Under the pieces are notes generated by a model. The model was not told where the DNA came from. It saw only the letters and a list, made by a program, of their open reading frames with translations, and searched no databases. Below, piece after piece: positions 1 through 11,139 of a DNA stretch of 64,000 bases; within the stretch, counting starts at the first letter, position 1; each line of letters begins with the position of its first letter. The stretch is from Arion vulgaris (Eukaryota > Mollusca > Gastropoda > Stylommatophora > Arionidae). Position numbers and translations under genes: made by a program. The stretch spans positions 22,706,733 to 22,770,732 of the forward strand of contig CM036764.1 in NCBI GenBank assembly GCA_020796225.1. Direction: 5' to 3'.

Positions 1-1137
1 CACCATGAGCAAGCGCGCCGAATAGTTCCATTATAAACGTGTAAATAAATTTCAAATCAGTCGAATTATTTGTATGCTGATCCGCCGATAGGGTTTAATT
101 CTTGTTTGTTGGCCACGCCGATATAACCAAAAGTGGTCATCCTAAGGTTGGAAAGCGACGTGCCCGGTTGAAGATGCTTTAACTCTACATAACAAAACAA
201 GCAAGTCGAATAGAGAATAAGGCTGATAAACATATCAACTTTCACAGACGCAGTAATAACTACGAATGTTCATGTTGCTTCCATAAATCTAATCCAACGT
301 AATCCGCGTAACAAGACCGAGCAGATAACAAAACCGATATCTGCAGATCAGACAATTGTTAATCCAAGTTTTTAAATACATTTATAACAAGTCTCGACGC
401 GTTTTCACCTATAACAAGTTCGGTCGATTTTGTGATTATGTACATCTCTATTTAATGTGATGCTCTGTCGCTTACTGCAGCAACAAATGCACACCATTCT
501 TATCTATTCTTACTGTTCTCTGTATTATGTTCAGCTGTGATTCATTCTTTCAGTTCTTGTTTTACAATGTTTCTCCTCCTGGTCGCTTAACTCGCGTTTC
601 GTTATCTTTCTAGTGTTTTTCAGGGTGTAGTCTTCGTGATGCAAAGTTAAATATCACATGTTAGAATTAGCACCAAACGCACCCCCATCTCCCTGCACAG
701 AGCAAAATGAGTTTTCACTAAGGAACACAGCCATTTTAAAGAAACATAAATATAATTGTGCACAACTTGAAAAATTCTAAAGAAATAAAACTATAAGCAA
801 GTGATATATATATATTATTAGAGAATATACTGAAGCATTATTCCCATAAATCTGTCAAGTTAATTTTTCCCTTGACTCCTCATTCTAGTCAACGGTTTGT
901 CCCTGTTGAATTAAGTTTATTTTTCATGTTTTGGTGACAACTATTTCTTGCCCTCCACCCTTTCATATTATTCATAAAATATATGTTATTATTATACATT
1001 TAAAAAATACTAAAACAATTTTAAGAAGTGTACTCACAGAAATTTGATTTTATTCCATGCTACAGCGAGTTTGGAATGACACACTGTACAAACTGGAACT
1101 GAGGGGCGAATGAGTAGTCCCAAAGGGACCAAAATGC
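1..1137. other. AT-rich sequence without a recognised gene
   Basis: No coding exon, RNA gene or repeat family was recognised here on either strand. Reading frames are short and stop-rich. A small TA-rich run lies near 807-820. Confidence 0.5.
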
Positions 1138-1257
1138 GAAGGACCGATTTCATTGCACCGGGTTTTCCCATATAGCATCGTCCCTTTCGGCAGAGACGGC
1201 ATGTCATCTGTCGAGAGCATTACACACGGCACAAACTCCGGCAACATTCCTAGGGCC
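1138..1257 (-). mobile_element. SINE family D fragment, head missing
   Basis: The segment matches the non-tRNA body of family D seen complete near 55650-55895: the blocks TTGCACCGGGTTTTCCCATA, GCAGAGA, GAGCATT and CCTAGGGCC occur in the same order. The tRNA-like head is absent, so this is a decayed 5'-truncated copy in minus orientation. A short reading frame across it (1050-1247, minus) is a by-product and not a gene. Confidence 0.6.
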
Positions 1258-1284
1258 TCATAAAAAAAATTGCACCATGTGTCA

Positions 1285-2537
1285 CAGTGCCGGATTAGGC
1301 GCGGCGGGCCCGTAGCAAACGAAGCGCGGCCCTAGATTTTGTATGATAATAAAATAAAACACAACTTTTACTAAACAAACTTGTCTCGATTTCTTAATGT
1401 GATAAACTTAGAGATAATACTAGACAAATTAATTTCTAAGCAAATCATATTCAATGTTCATTAAGGTGAGTTACTTACTATTCTTGTCCCCATCATGTTC
1501 CTGAACTCACTTTTTATACGCTCGAATACGCTTTTATATGTCGAAAGAACTGCAGTTAAAACTCTGCTAAAAAACAAGTAAATCTGCAAGACTATTTCTA
1601 CATTTGGGGAAACACGACTCTAATGAATTTTCCAATATAGTTTATAAAATTGCGTCTAATATTTCATGCTTTCGTTGCTGAAGTAGCAGCAGCTACATTA
1701 GTTTTAAGTAGTTCAGTGAACTGCATAAGTTCGTCGCTCAGGCTTCCAAATCCTCTGGTAAGAGCTGACAATATTTTGAGTTCTTTTCTAAGACCTCTCT
1801 GTTGTAATAGATTTTAACTGCCGGAGTATTCCAAATACACCAGTCACTCTATGGTACAGCCTAAATCAATAACTTTGCAAACAAAACAGAACAGTTGTCC
1901 TTAGTATCTGTATAACACAAACCAATCTCTCACGTGAGTTTTACTGTTGGTAAAGGGTGTGTATGTGAAAAACGACTGACAAAAATCGTGGATTGTTTTT
2001 TATTGTATGGTTTTTTTTTTTAAGACATGAACACTGTTCATATGTTGCACTTCGCTACTTTCTTTCACAATCCAATAATCTCGATTGGAATTGTTTGGCC
2101 ATTCACCAATATCGTTGGAGTACATTTTACTTTAGTGTTTTGGTTTGTAGAAGATAAAGTGTCAGTATACAAAAGGCAGCTTTCTGCCTCTCTTGGCTTA
2201 GTTGATATGGCTAAATTGGAGGACTTTCTGTTATCTGATTTCAGTTTTGTCTTAGAAAATATACAATCGTGAAGAGTTACTGATCTTAATGGCAGTATTG
2301 AATGATGATTCTTCTATAGCACTGCTTCATCCACTACACAGTGGACACGTCTTCTGTATTTTCTGCTTCGATTTCTTTGGATTCGGCACCATCACATTTA
2401 TATTAAAAATTCAGACATAATGCGTGCTTTTTAAATAACATATGGTTATTTTTCCATTTTCATTCTTGTCACATAGGCGGTCTCTAGAAGCGCGGCCCGT
2501 AGCATTTGCTACTTCGCTACTAGGCCATCCGGCACTG
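1285..2537 (-). mobile_element. hAT DNA transposon, fossil copy
   Basis: The element is bounded by an 11-bp perfect terminal inverted repeat, CAGTGCCGGAT at 1285 and ATCCGGCACTG ending at 2537, with a weaker GC-rich extension inward on both sides. The flanks read ATGTGTCA (1277-1284) and TGTGTCTA (2538-2545), an 8-bp duplication with small changes, the size typical of hAT insertions. Minus-strand translation between about 2380 and 1600 gives broken blocks resembling the zinc-finger and N-terminal part of hAT transposases, for example NDIGEWPNNSNRDYW, interrupted by stops. Only about 1.25 kb remains, so much of the transposase is missing. It is inactive. Confidence 0.7.
1600..2400 (-). pseudogene. 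decayed hAT transposase remnant
   Basis: Inside the hAT element, minus-strand frames contain a D-x-G-E-W-P motif followed about 60-70 residues later by a YTDTKDNCSVLFC-like block. This order matches the TTF-type zinc finger region of hAT transposases, where a D-x-G-x-W-P motif precedes a Y-S-x-x-x-D-x-x-x-C-F-C-C block. Several stops and frameshifts break it, and no catalytic core or dimerisation domain was found. The assignment rests on motif spacing only. Confidence 0.4.
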
Positions 2538-2545
2538 TGTGTCTA

Positions 2546-3105
2546 GATCCGAATAATCCAACAACCTTCAGCACGACAGGCAAACGGATTTAACTGATTT
2601 ACATTAAGACCTCCTGGGAAACATAAGTATGCATATACCCACACATTCAGAAGGAGACAAACAATGGATTCGCCCAGAATGATATAAGTCAGTTCAGAGT
2701 CATAAGTCTGTCATAACGTGGGTAAGAAGTTTCAAGTTTTAAATCGTCAAAATTCTACTTCGCCATATCATAAATATCCTTGCCCATTCATTTCAGCACA
2801 GTATTTTTATCACCAGGTTTGTCTTCCCTTTCGATCCCTACACGTTACCAAGCTGCAATAGCAGTTTGTTACCAGAGACACCATTTGAAAGTGTGTATTA
2901 AACCGGTTTTTTTTTTTTTTTTTTGGTGACATAAACACTAGCTCATTAAATTCACCTTCGGTCTCCTCCATTATTGTACTCGACAGCTGATTGATCCATG
3001 CTGGTAAAAGTGTATATGTTTATGGCAATGTGCCACTTGCTAGCTTGTACCTGTGTCTTCAATCCTATGAATAGCAAAATCATCATGAGTAAAAATGTCA
3101 TTTTC
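2546..3105. other. no recognised gene; contains a poly-T run
   Basis: No gene or repeat family was recognised. A run of about 17 T residues at roughly 2908-2925 may be the tail of an old minus-strand retroelement, but no body could be matched to it. Confidence 0.4.
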
Positions 3106-3137
3106 TAGGTAATTGTTTTTGTGTACACCTGATACTA

Positions 3138-3345
3138 TTTATTGTTAGGAGTTCACTGATACTTTGGTTTGATCGGTACAGTGACGAGTGACTATCCCTT
3201 TGTGTGTGCGGGTTCAATTCCGTGGATGTCAGAAAACCCACAGATTCCCCAGATTTACGGTGTCTGTGGCACTGAACTGAAGGGCTGATGATGTCCATGG
3301 CACCGAGCCGAAAAGCTCAAGTGCTTCTGGATCGGGAAAAAACAG
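3138..3345 (+). mobile_element. tRNA-headed SINE family I
   Basis: The copy contains a box-B-like sequence, GGGTTCAATTCCG (about 3210), after a diverged box A region. It is followed by a body shared with the better preserved copy at 17997-18204, including AGATTTACGGTGT, GATGTCCATGGCACCGAGCC and AAGTGCTTCTGGATCGGG, and ends in an A-rich tail. The two copies are in opposite orientation. The order of head, body and A-rich tail fits a tRNA-derived SINE. Confidence 0.7.
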
Positions 3346-3790
3346 AGTATTACAATGAAAACCAACCAAAATAATAAGTCATATGGGACAATAAATTAGG
3401 ATCACTGCTAGCTGTTTGGTAAAATTAGGACATACATGCATGTGGTGCGTGCATATGTCGTTCAAGATTTACTTTAAGGATGTAACAGTTTTTCAACAAT
3501 GATGGAGCCTGTTCAGCTGCAGTGAGCAGGATGCTCGCACGGGTAGTGTTCGTTGCCCTGTCCTTCATATGAAAACGGGTAACAAGATGAAGGCGACAGC
3601 GTGTGTATATGGGGACGCAGCAGCTGCACATATCATTTTACAGAAGAATTTAGATGAGCTACGCCTTGGACAATAATTGGTAAAACGGTTTTTAGAAAGG
3701 CTGAAGCATTGATATGAAGATTTATTATTAAACAACTAAACATCAGACACTGCCACAAACAACACAACCATTAGCGTATGAAATCAAACA
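3346..3790. other. no recognised feature
   Basis: A 68-codon minus-strand frame at 3425-3631 is open but shows no recognised domain, signal peptide or splice context. Nothing else was identified. Confidence 0.4.
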
Positions 3791-4170
3791 TTTGGTTCTG
3801 TGGTCTTCATAGTATCCTCTCTGCCAGTTTGTCTCCTTCCATAATGATCTTCTCCAACTCTTCGCGTCTTTTTACATGTCCAAAATACGTCAATTTTTCT
3901 CAATACACAGAGATCAGCCAGTTTTATTTTTTGATTCATTCTGGATAGATAAAACAACTTTCAGAACACAACTTATGGGGACCGGTGTGGAAGACCTCAA
4001 GCGTATCGTTCTGTTACATACTGAGCTGTATGTCACAGCAGTAAGTTATTTAGGCAAGATCGCACCTATTCGCTTAGTATACAGAACTTTCGGTAATATT
4101 TATATTCAAAGGAACTTATGCTTTTCACTGCCTTACAATGTTCTGTTTCACACCCATACATTGTGATCAA
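3790..4170 (-). pseudogene. LINE reverse-transcriptase C-terminal fragment
   Basis: Minus-strand translation near 3815-3880 gives GHVKRREELEKIIMEG. This resembles the G-H-x-x-R block that follows the reverse transcriptase domain in many animal LINE ORF2 proteins. Flanking frames hold further stop-interrupted fragments. The 4080-4170 end resembles 8370-8455, including TTATATTCAAA and TGTTTCACACCCATA, so it belongs to a dispersed family. No complete domain survives. Confidence 0.45.
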
Positions 4171-4704
4171 TATACACTTTGTATTTTAGATCTGCTTTTC
4201 AATGTCCTATACTGTTTTAAGCTTTCTGTGGTTATATTTGTTATACACTGATGTCTTGTTATAACCAAAAGACTGTATACGGTTACATTTGCATATGTCC
4301 CACCACAAGAAAATTGAACTTACAAGTCGACAACCTATACTAGCTGTACTGTTTGAACATATTTGTGCAGACACCCACCTCCAATACTTACTGTCTGAGT
4401 AAACAGGAGTTGATTTCGTCCCATTAATCACCATATAGTTTAGTTAGGTCGTGCCAGATGTCCAACGCTGATTGTGAGCATCTATCAATGTTCTGGCCTC
4501 GATTATACGAAGAGCAGCGCTGGACTACCAATAATATTTTCTCGACTTCAAGGCAATAACCTAACACTGAACTGCTGGAAGTAAGGAAATTATTAGAAAA
4601 TTCAATTTTATAGAAGAGAATTTAATGAAATCTCTCAAATAAATTGTATTTGCAGCAAATATTTGGAACAAAGATTTTACATCTGTGTTCAAGAGGTATG
4701 GCCC

Positions 4705-5062
4705 GTCCGACCCAATGCAAACAGAAAAACAAACTTAATCTAACAGAAACAAAACAACCTTCGACCCAATGAAACAAAACAACCTTCTGACCCAATGCAA
4801 ACAAAAAAACCTGTCTACCTAATGCAAACAGAAAAGCAAACTGCTGACTCTAATGTAAACAGAAAAGCAAACTGTCGACCTAATGCAAACATAAAACAAC
4901 CGTCGACCTAATGCAAACATTAAAAACCTGTCGACCTAATGTAAAACATAAAACAACCGTCGACCCAATGCAAACAGAAAAACAACCTTCGACTCATTGC
5001 AAACAGAAAAACAACCGTCGACACAACGCAAACAGAAAATCAACCTTCGACACAATAATAAA
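4705..5062. repeat. degenerate minisatellite, unit about 28 bp
   Basis: Imperfect tandem copies share the core TCGACCTAATGCAAACA with A-rich linkers. Unit length varies by a few bases and copies differ by substitutions. The open plus-strand frame at 4911-5114 arises from the array and is not treated as a gene. Confidence 0.85.
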
Positions 5063-5764
5063 TAGAAAATTAAGAGATTCCAAAGTAATCAGAAATGTGC
5101 ATATATATATATGATTATCGTTTGGTCTCTAGTATAACAAATTTATTAACCACACGCTATGATGATTTGTAATGTGTCAGCCAAGTGTTGATGATAATCA
5201 AAGAAATTGTGATATCTCGCTTACAGCCAGTACATAGAGCATTTGCGATATGTTTTGCTCGCCTCCCGGTTGTTTCATTGTGATTTAAGAAACAAAAGAA
5301 TCCTTTTGTTGATAGCCAAATTGCCATTATAGTTTATTGTTTTTTCTGACTGTTAAGACTTCCTGTGTTGGATTAATTGGAAAACGGGACCAAACTACTC
5401 ACTAGTTTTAAAATGCTTATTTCAATAAAGATCAGTAGGATCAGTGAAAATAACACAATAGTTCCACATGGGGAGCGAACAGATTAACTTTCAGAGCATA
5501 ATGCAAGAATCGTAATACATCCGATAAAGTGGCGACATTTAATTTTGAATAAATTGCACATGCAGACAATCTACAAACACAGAAGAACTTAAAAATATGT
5601 AACAACGAAATGTTTTTATATATACGGAAACTAGATAACGTCAAAATCTAAATCATTGCAATGAGACCGTCATTATAGGGGGTTCGTCCTATTCAGCTTG
5701 TTAAACTCCCAGTGACAGAGCCCTAACGTAGCCTGCGTGACGCACCGTACCTGACCCATTTTTA
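5063..5764. other. no recognised feature
   Basis: Mostly AT-rich sequence without a long open frame, repeat-family match or RNA gene. A short TA run lies at about 5101-5112. Confidence 0.4.
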
Positions 5765-6170
5765 TCTAACTGTACTGAGAATCACACATACTAGAAAGGT
5801 AATCTATATGATATGCACTAGTGACTGAACTAACGCGATAGGCCAGCACGATAACTTCATTTTTTTTTCTCGATCGTCCAAGGCAATCCAGACGTAGGCA
5901 TGGCGCTTCTAACTGATTTTTGCGTGAAGGTTTCATTCCCTTACGATCATGGCTACTCGCCGTTAAGGCAAGCAATACTCCCGACTTCAGAAGTAATTGT
6001 AATTTAGATCACCAAATAAAGGATCACACTTCCTGTAGTCCATGCAAAAACAAGTGTGCATAACGGAAACTGTTGGTCTCGAACTCGGAATTTCAACACG
6101 TTGTCTCCTAGCGCAGCATCAATCTCACATCGGCAACCCAGCAATTAGAATTTAACCAATGCAACATCCA
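5765..6170 (-). mobile_element. tRNA-headed SINE family F
   Basis: Read on the minus strand, the head lies near 6150 and contains a box-B-like GAGTTCGAGACC (about 6078-6089). The body follows, with AGGATC-type and ACTTCTGAAGTCGGGAG-type blocks also present at 16745-17065 and 38455-38690. The tail lies near 5765. This order marks a tRNA-derived SINE. A T-run on the plus strand at 5862-5870 lies inside the body. Confidence 0.6.
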
Positions 6171-6439
6171 GTTGAGACTTCATATGCTGTTAACTGAATC
6201 CAACTCATTGTCCCGGGTACCGACACTTCGATATAAACATATTCTTCTTCTGTTCTTAACTATGTATTGATAAAGCAGAGCATGTCTGACACTCACTACG
6301 CTACTCTTGTTGACAACAACAAAATCTGTCCAACTTGCTTGGCATGTAGTCATCATTATCATGGTTACCTGGTCTGACCCACACTGTGAATATCTATTGT
6401 TCTCTGCCACATTGTGTTTTGTGCCGGGTTGATTTGACT

Positions 6440-6628
6440 TATTGCACCGGTTTTGCCCCACATTGTTCGGTCCCTCTTCGCAGAAATGGCACGTTACTCG
6501 CTAGAGTATTGCACAAAGCACGAACTCCAGCAACAATCCTAGGTCTCTGGAAAACTGCACTGTGGACAGAAGGGCACGGTCCGATTCGGCAACCACGACC
6601 TCGACTCACAAGGCAAAGGGTTTAATGG
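6440..6628 (-). mobile_element. SINE family D copy
   Basis: The copy keeps the family D blocks GGTCCCTCTTCGCAGAAATG, TTGCACAAAGCACGAACTCC and AATCCTAGG. A diverged tRNA-like head follows near 6570-6625, with GATTCGGCAACC where other copies carry the box B complement. It is a minus-orientation, mostly complete but mutated SINE. Short reading frames over it are artefacts. Confidence 0.75.
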
Positions 6629-7090
6629 GCCAAAGACCCCATATCAGCTTGTCTGTTCTTCACCTTCCTTCAGGAGTTCACTGGATGGCAGTTCTGTGAT
6701 ATTTCTGATAAGTTCATAGTTGGGGGCATCATCTAGCTTGTCCCTGTTGGACCTGGCTCCCATGACAGCAACCAAATGCCTCCTGTCTTGTGTAAGGTTC
6801 CCAGAGCTTGCCAGTCATATTCTGCTTGACTATCACATCCTACACTTATCTTCCTCCTTAGTACGTCTCACCCACCTGTCTTCCTAGAGAATCATGTTTA
6901 TTTGTGCCAGTGAGCTCTGAAAACTGCTCATTGATCAATCAGAACCTGACACTATGCTACTATATAACCTGTGATAAAGGTTTTTAAAGTGGGGTGTTTC
7001 TAGATGTAAATGTTAGTTCCCTTCTGTAAATTTGTGTCCTGTATTTTTAGTTCTTTTAATTTATGCAGAATTGTTTATTATTTTTATTTC
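6629..7090. other. unclassified sequence, possible old LINE debris
   Basis: The minus strand near 6640-6790 holds a stop-poor stretch of about 50 codons containing RHLVAVMGARSNRDKLDD. The region looks coding-derived, but no family was recognised. No start, splice sites or neighbouring exons support a host gene. Confidence 0.3.
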
Positions 7091-7097
7091 CTTGATA

Positions 7098-7245
7098 ATA
7101 TTTCTGTCACTTTTTATTTTGTGCCTAATAGATGCAAGTTTTGTTCTTTGCTATTTCTGTCACTTTTTATTTTGTGCCTAATAGATGCAAGTTTTGTTTC
7201 TTTGCTATTTCTGTCACTTTTTATTTTGTGTCAACAGAGTAAAGT
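7098..7245. repeat. short tandem repeat, three copies of 53-54 bp
   Basis: TTTCTGTCACTTTTTATTTT recurs at 7101, 7154 and 7208 with conserved linkers. This small array is internal to an open frame (7010-7369, plus) that has no other support as a gene. Confidence 0.85.
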
Positions 7246-7365
7246 TTTGTTCTTTCAAGTATTACTATTAATTCAGTACTATTTTGTGAGGTGGACAAAA
7301 GCACCACATAAATATCAGCATATCCGATCTCTGACAATACATGACTTTTCTGCCAATGAACACTC

Positions 7366-7592
7366 ATAGTGATCACTTGTTAACCACTTTTTGTGATATG
7401 TATGTGAAATGAGCCTAAGAGCAATCGTATGTTGCACGCCTACAGCCAGGCCAGCCCATCCAATTTCTGTGATGCTTTTTATTTACTAGGGTAGCTTCCT
7501 AAGCCCCTACTCCTGGTCGCCCTTATAACATGTCTTGTAGGTCTCAATGTTACTATTCTTGCTCTTCTATGACCTGGCAACACATGGGCAAC
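7366..7592 (-). mobile_element. SINE family A copy
   Basis: The plus strand carries the family A complement: CACTTGTTAACCACTTTTTG, then GAGCCTAAGAGCAAT, CTTTTTATTTACTAGGG, and at the head side CTTGTAGGTCTCAATGTTAC and GGCAACACATGGGC. The (GAA)n tail at the low-coordinate end is lost. Family A is defined here with its GGGCCC-containing end as the head and (GAA)n as the tail, so this is a minus copy. Confidence 0.85.
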
Positions 7593-7599
7593 ATGCCTT

Positions 7600-10522
7600 T
7601 CCAATCACTAGAGCATCCTACTGTTTTATGCTTTTCCAACTTCTTAATATTTATCATATTTTCTGAATATATATTGAATACAAGATGCAAGGTTTGTTAC
7701 TGCTAGAACTTATGTTAGTGCCAAACATAGTCCAATTGAATGTCAATCAACCAATGAGAAAAATGTAAGTAGTGAAATAAGCTTTGTCTCAACAAACTTT
7801 CTTTCTACTTTACAACATATGTGGTGATCTCATGCCAAAAAAAACAGGTTCTGTCTCCACCTCGTGATCTGACAATAGCCATCTTTTTATTCACCTTACT
7901 TGCAGGATGTTTAGAATGGGGTTTTGTGCTTTGGGACTTTTTTGAGAGAATAGCTGTTCAATTCAAACCACTACTTGTTAATTTTGTGTGTATATCGCTC
8001 TGTTTTCTGAGAGAGAAATTCTAAATGTTTTTAATATCAGGAGTTTCATTCAGGATACCATGTTTTAACATACAAAAGTAAAATCCCATGAGGGTATTTT
8101 ATGTTACTGAGCTGAAAACAGGTCTGTAAATGTACATAATCATTGAATAACCTGTTCAAGCAGAACTTACCACCCTGGGGTAAAAGACCTTGTAAAATGT
8201 CCTTCAATTTAATAGGCCAATGTCCAGCAAGTAAGTGCTGCTGTTATTTCATGGCATCTCGACGCTGGAAATCCTCTCAGCATGATTTTTCTCTTCTCTT
8301 TATAAATTGTCTGCTCCAGCTATTCATCTTTTGGATGTGCACCGGATATATTTATTTGTTATCTTCTGTCATGGACTCTTTCTTAGAATTTATATTCAAA
8401 CTACATATACTTTCACTGTCCAAACAATTAGTCTGTTTCACACCCATATATTAAGTAATCTGGGAATTTGAAAAAGCTCTAAATATTCTGATCTTTGTAG
8501 CATTATCTGTTCCTTCCATTTTTAGTGTTTGTTACTGAACGTAAGGGTTTGTTTTTATTTTCATCCATTTCCATCTTTTGCTAACAGGAACCAATATATC
8601 TAAAACCACTCACTTTTTCTATTTTAGTCTTCATTTGATGACAAGACTGTTGTCACATTTGTTTTATCAGTCATTATTTTTAATGGCATTGAGATGATTT
8701 GATATATTGCTTTTCTCTTGCACTTCCACCCTATTAATTTCTAATTCCATTTGTACTTTGTATCTTCAGCCTACCTTTTAGAAGAATTTCTTCCTTTGAG
8801 TACAAAATGGTTGTACTGTGTCAAGGTCATGTTTTTTAAACTATCCTTATCCTCTGTAATATCGCATGCAGTTTCAGTGCAACATGTATCATGTATGGAA
8901 ACAGAATGCAACCTTGTCAAACTCACCGTCTTTATGTCAAACCAATCTGATGTCATGCACACCTTAAAGGCAGTAATCTCCATATAATTATTTTACTATT
9001 CTTTGATCCTCTGTATCACAAATTATATGTAATGTAAACCTCATTACTTCCATAATGCCTTATGGTATAAACAATCATGTCATTGATACAAATAAGCATA
9101 GTATACCATACCATTCAATGTCTATATATCTACATTATGTTACTAGATGTTTCATAATTGTCCTCTCAAACATATGACTATGTGTGTAAATTTAAAGTCT
9201 AAACTCAGCTTTAAAAAGGTACACCCAACTTTGGATGAAATACTGCTTGGCTACTGCGCAAAATGTTTCTTAGTACCACTTCCAGATAGCTGAATGGTAC
9301 GAATTCAGAAACTACTGCAGTGCATCCTAAATGAAACGAAGATTGTTCCAATCCTAATCCATTTTGCTATCAACTTTACCTACCTATGTTAACTTTAACT
9401 AAAGGTAATAAAGAAATATAAACTGCGACATATCTGAACAAACAACAATATAAAGTTTATTTTATTTAACATATTAGTGTCAGAAAGTGTAACGCAATTT
9501 GTATAATAAATTACAGTAACAGTGCGGGAGTGAGGCGTGAGAAGTTTTTAGGATTTGATAGAAAACATTTCTTTTTTGTTTCTTTTGTAATAATGACAAT
9601 GAGTGAATGACTGAGAAAGGTAAGGTGCTAATTTTCCACGCCACAAGCAACACCTTTGATAAATGTAACGTGTATTTTATTACTTAATTAATTAATCATA
9701 ACTTACTAATAACTTATAATCTCTCAAATTAACTATTTTAAAAATCTAAATTCAGTAATTTCCAAATTTGGACGAGGGCAATTTTAATTTAATGTTCTTT
9801 TTATGACTAACCGCATTGTAATTGTTCTGAACCGAGCGCGCTTTGTTATTGACAAACCTAGTGAATTCTGCGTTATTAATAGGTCCCATCTTATCTCCTA
9901 CTACATAGTTCAGGCAGCTACACGTTTCATTAATGCTGACAACAGCTGTGCTGGACATGTTCAGTCGAACAACAGAGAATGCTAGCACCTCACCACTCTC
10001 TTGGTACTTCGTTCAAAAGTTATAAACAAAGTTTCAATACTTACGTACGAAGCTTGCAATGTCAATGTTCTTTCGTTGTCTGCTAACCCTTTATTGTGCC
10101 AGTTGCTGTTGATATTCGAAAATCCGAAGATCACTAGAAACTCGACATGCTAGTTCAACCACTTGTTTACAGTTCATTCACACACACGAAGACTGAAATC
10201 AATGGTGTAGTGATGGTATGTGGACGTCGGGTAATGCAGACGAGACAGCGCGGCAACTGAAAATTTAGAATTGGGCACAGTTGACACACACCGTTTCTCG
10301 CGTCAGCATCTCTGGACAACTATTTTGAAATTGAAAAAGCGATGTTTCATACGCAGATTTGGTCTAAAGAGAGAAAGAATGCACCTGTATGTCCTAGTAC
10401 ATTGCTGCAAGCAAGGTTTGGTGAATATGTTAGAAACTATTTTTAAGTGGTATTAAATGTTTATCATAGGTATGTGTATTTCAGCCACGGGTGCTCTATT
10501 TACTTGGCATTAATGTTTGCAA
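7600..10522. other. AT-rich region without a supported gene
   Basis: The 8370-8455 end resembles 4080-4170 and is probably old LINE debris. Short frames at 8751-8987 (plus), 8771-8983 (minus) and 9752-9988 (minus) are open, but no domain was recognised and opposite-strand frames overlap each other. No splice-site pattern connects them. Confidence 0.4.
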
Positions 10523-10619
10523 AATATTGAGCTGAAGAGCAAGACATATATTAAGAGCCCTAGTTAAGCAACAGCCAGTTTTGTTTAGAGGTAAGAGTCA
10601 AAGTAGATGCAATATTACA

Positions 10620-11130
10620 CTAAGACAGATCCGTGAACAAACAATTGAATACAATCAAAGTAAACAACTTATATTTATAGACTAAGAAAACGCATTTGAT
10701 AGAGTAAACAGGTGAAAACTATGGAAGATCCTTCAAGAATATGGCGTCCAGGGACAACTATTAGGCAATATCATGGCCTTATATCAAGATAGCCAGAGTA
10801 CAGTAAGAACAACAGAAGGAATGACCGACTGGTTCTCCATTACATCAGGTGTTAGACAAAGTTGTGTCCTCTCACCACTACTCTTTATGCATATATGGAT
10901 TAACTCAAGAGTCAAATTCAGATAATGATGAAATAAATGAACTGTTGTTTGCAGATGATCAGTGTCTGATACATCAAAATGAACAAGATCTACATCATAT
11001 TGACATCTTGAACAAAAATTGTGTAAAACATGACATGAAAATCAACAACACTAAAACAGAAATAATGAATATGGGAAGAAAACATAATAATCTAGACATC
11101 CATGTCAATGGCACTAAAATAAACCAAGTG
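10620..11130 (+). pseudogene. LINE-L reverse transcriptase domain, broken
   Basis: Plus-strand translation shows the three palm motifs in order: an F-I-D-x-E-N-A-F-D-R-V motif A near 10670-10705 (with one stop), SGVRQSCVLSPLLF as motif B near 10846-10890, and LLFADDQ as motif C near 10945-10965. The aspartate pair of motif C is retained. A frameshift separates motif B from motif C, and stops occur before motif A. The spacing matches non-LTR retrotransposon reverse transcriptases. Confidence 0.8.
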
Positions 11131-11139
11131 AAAGAATTC

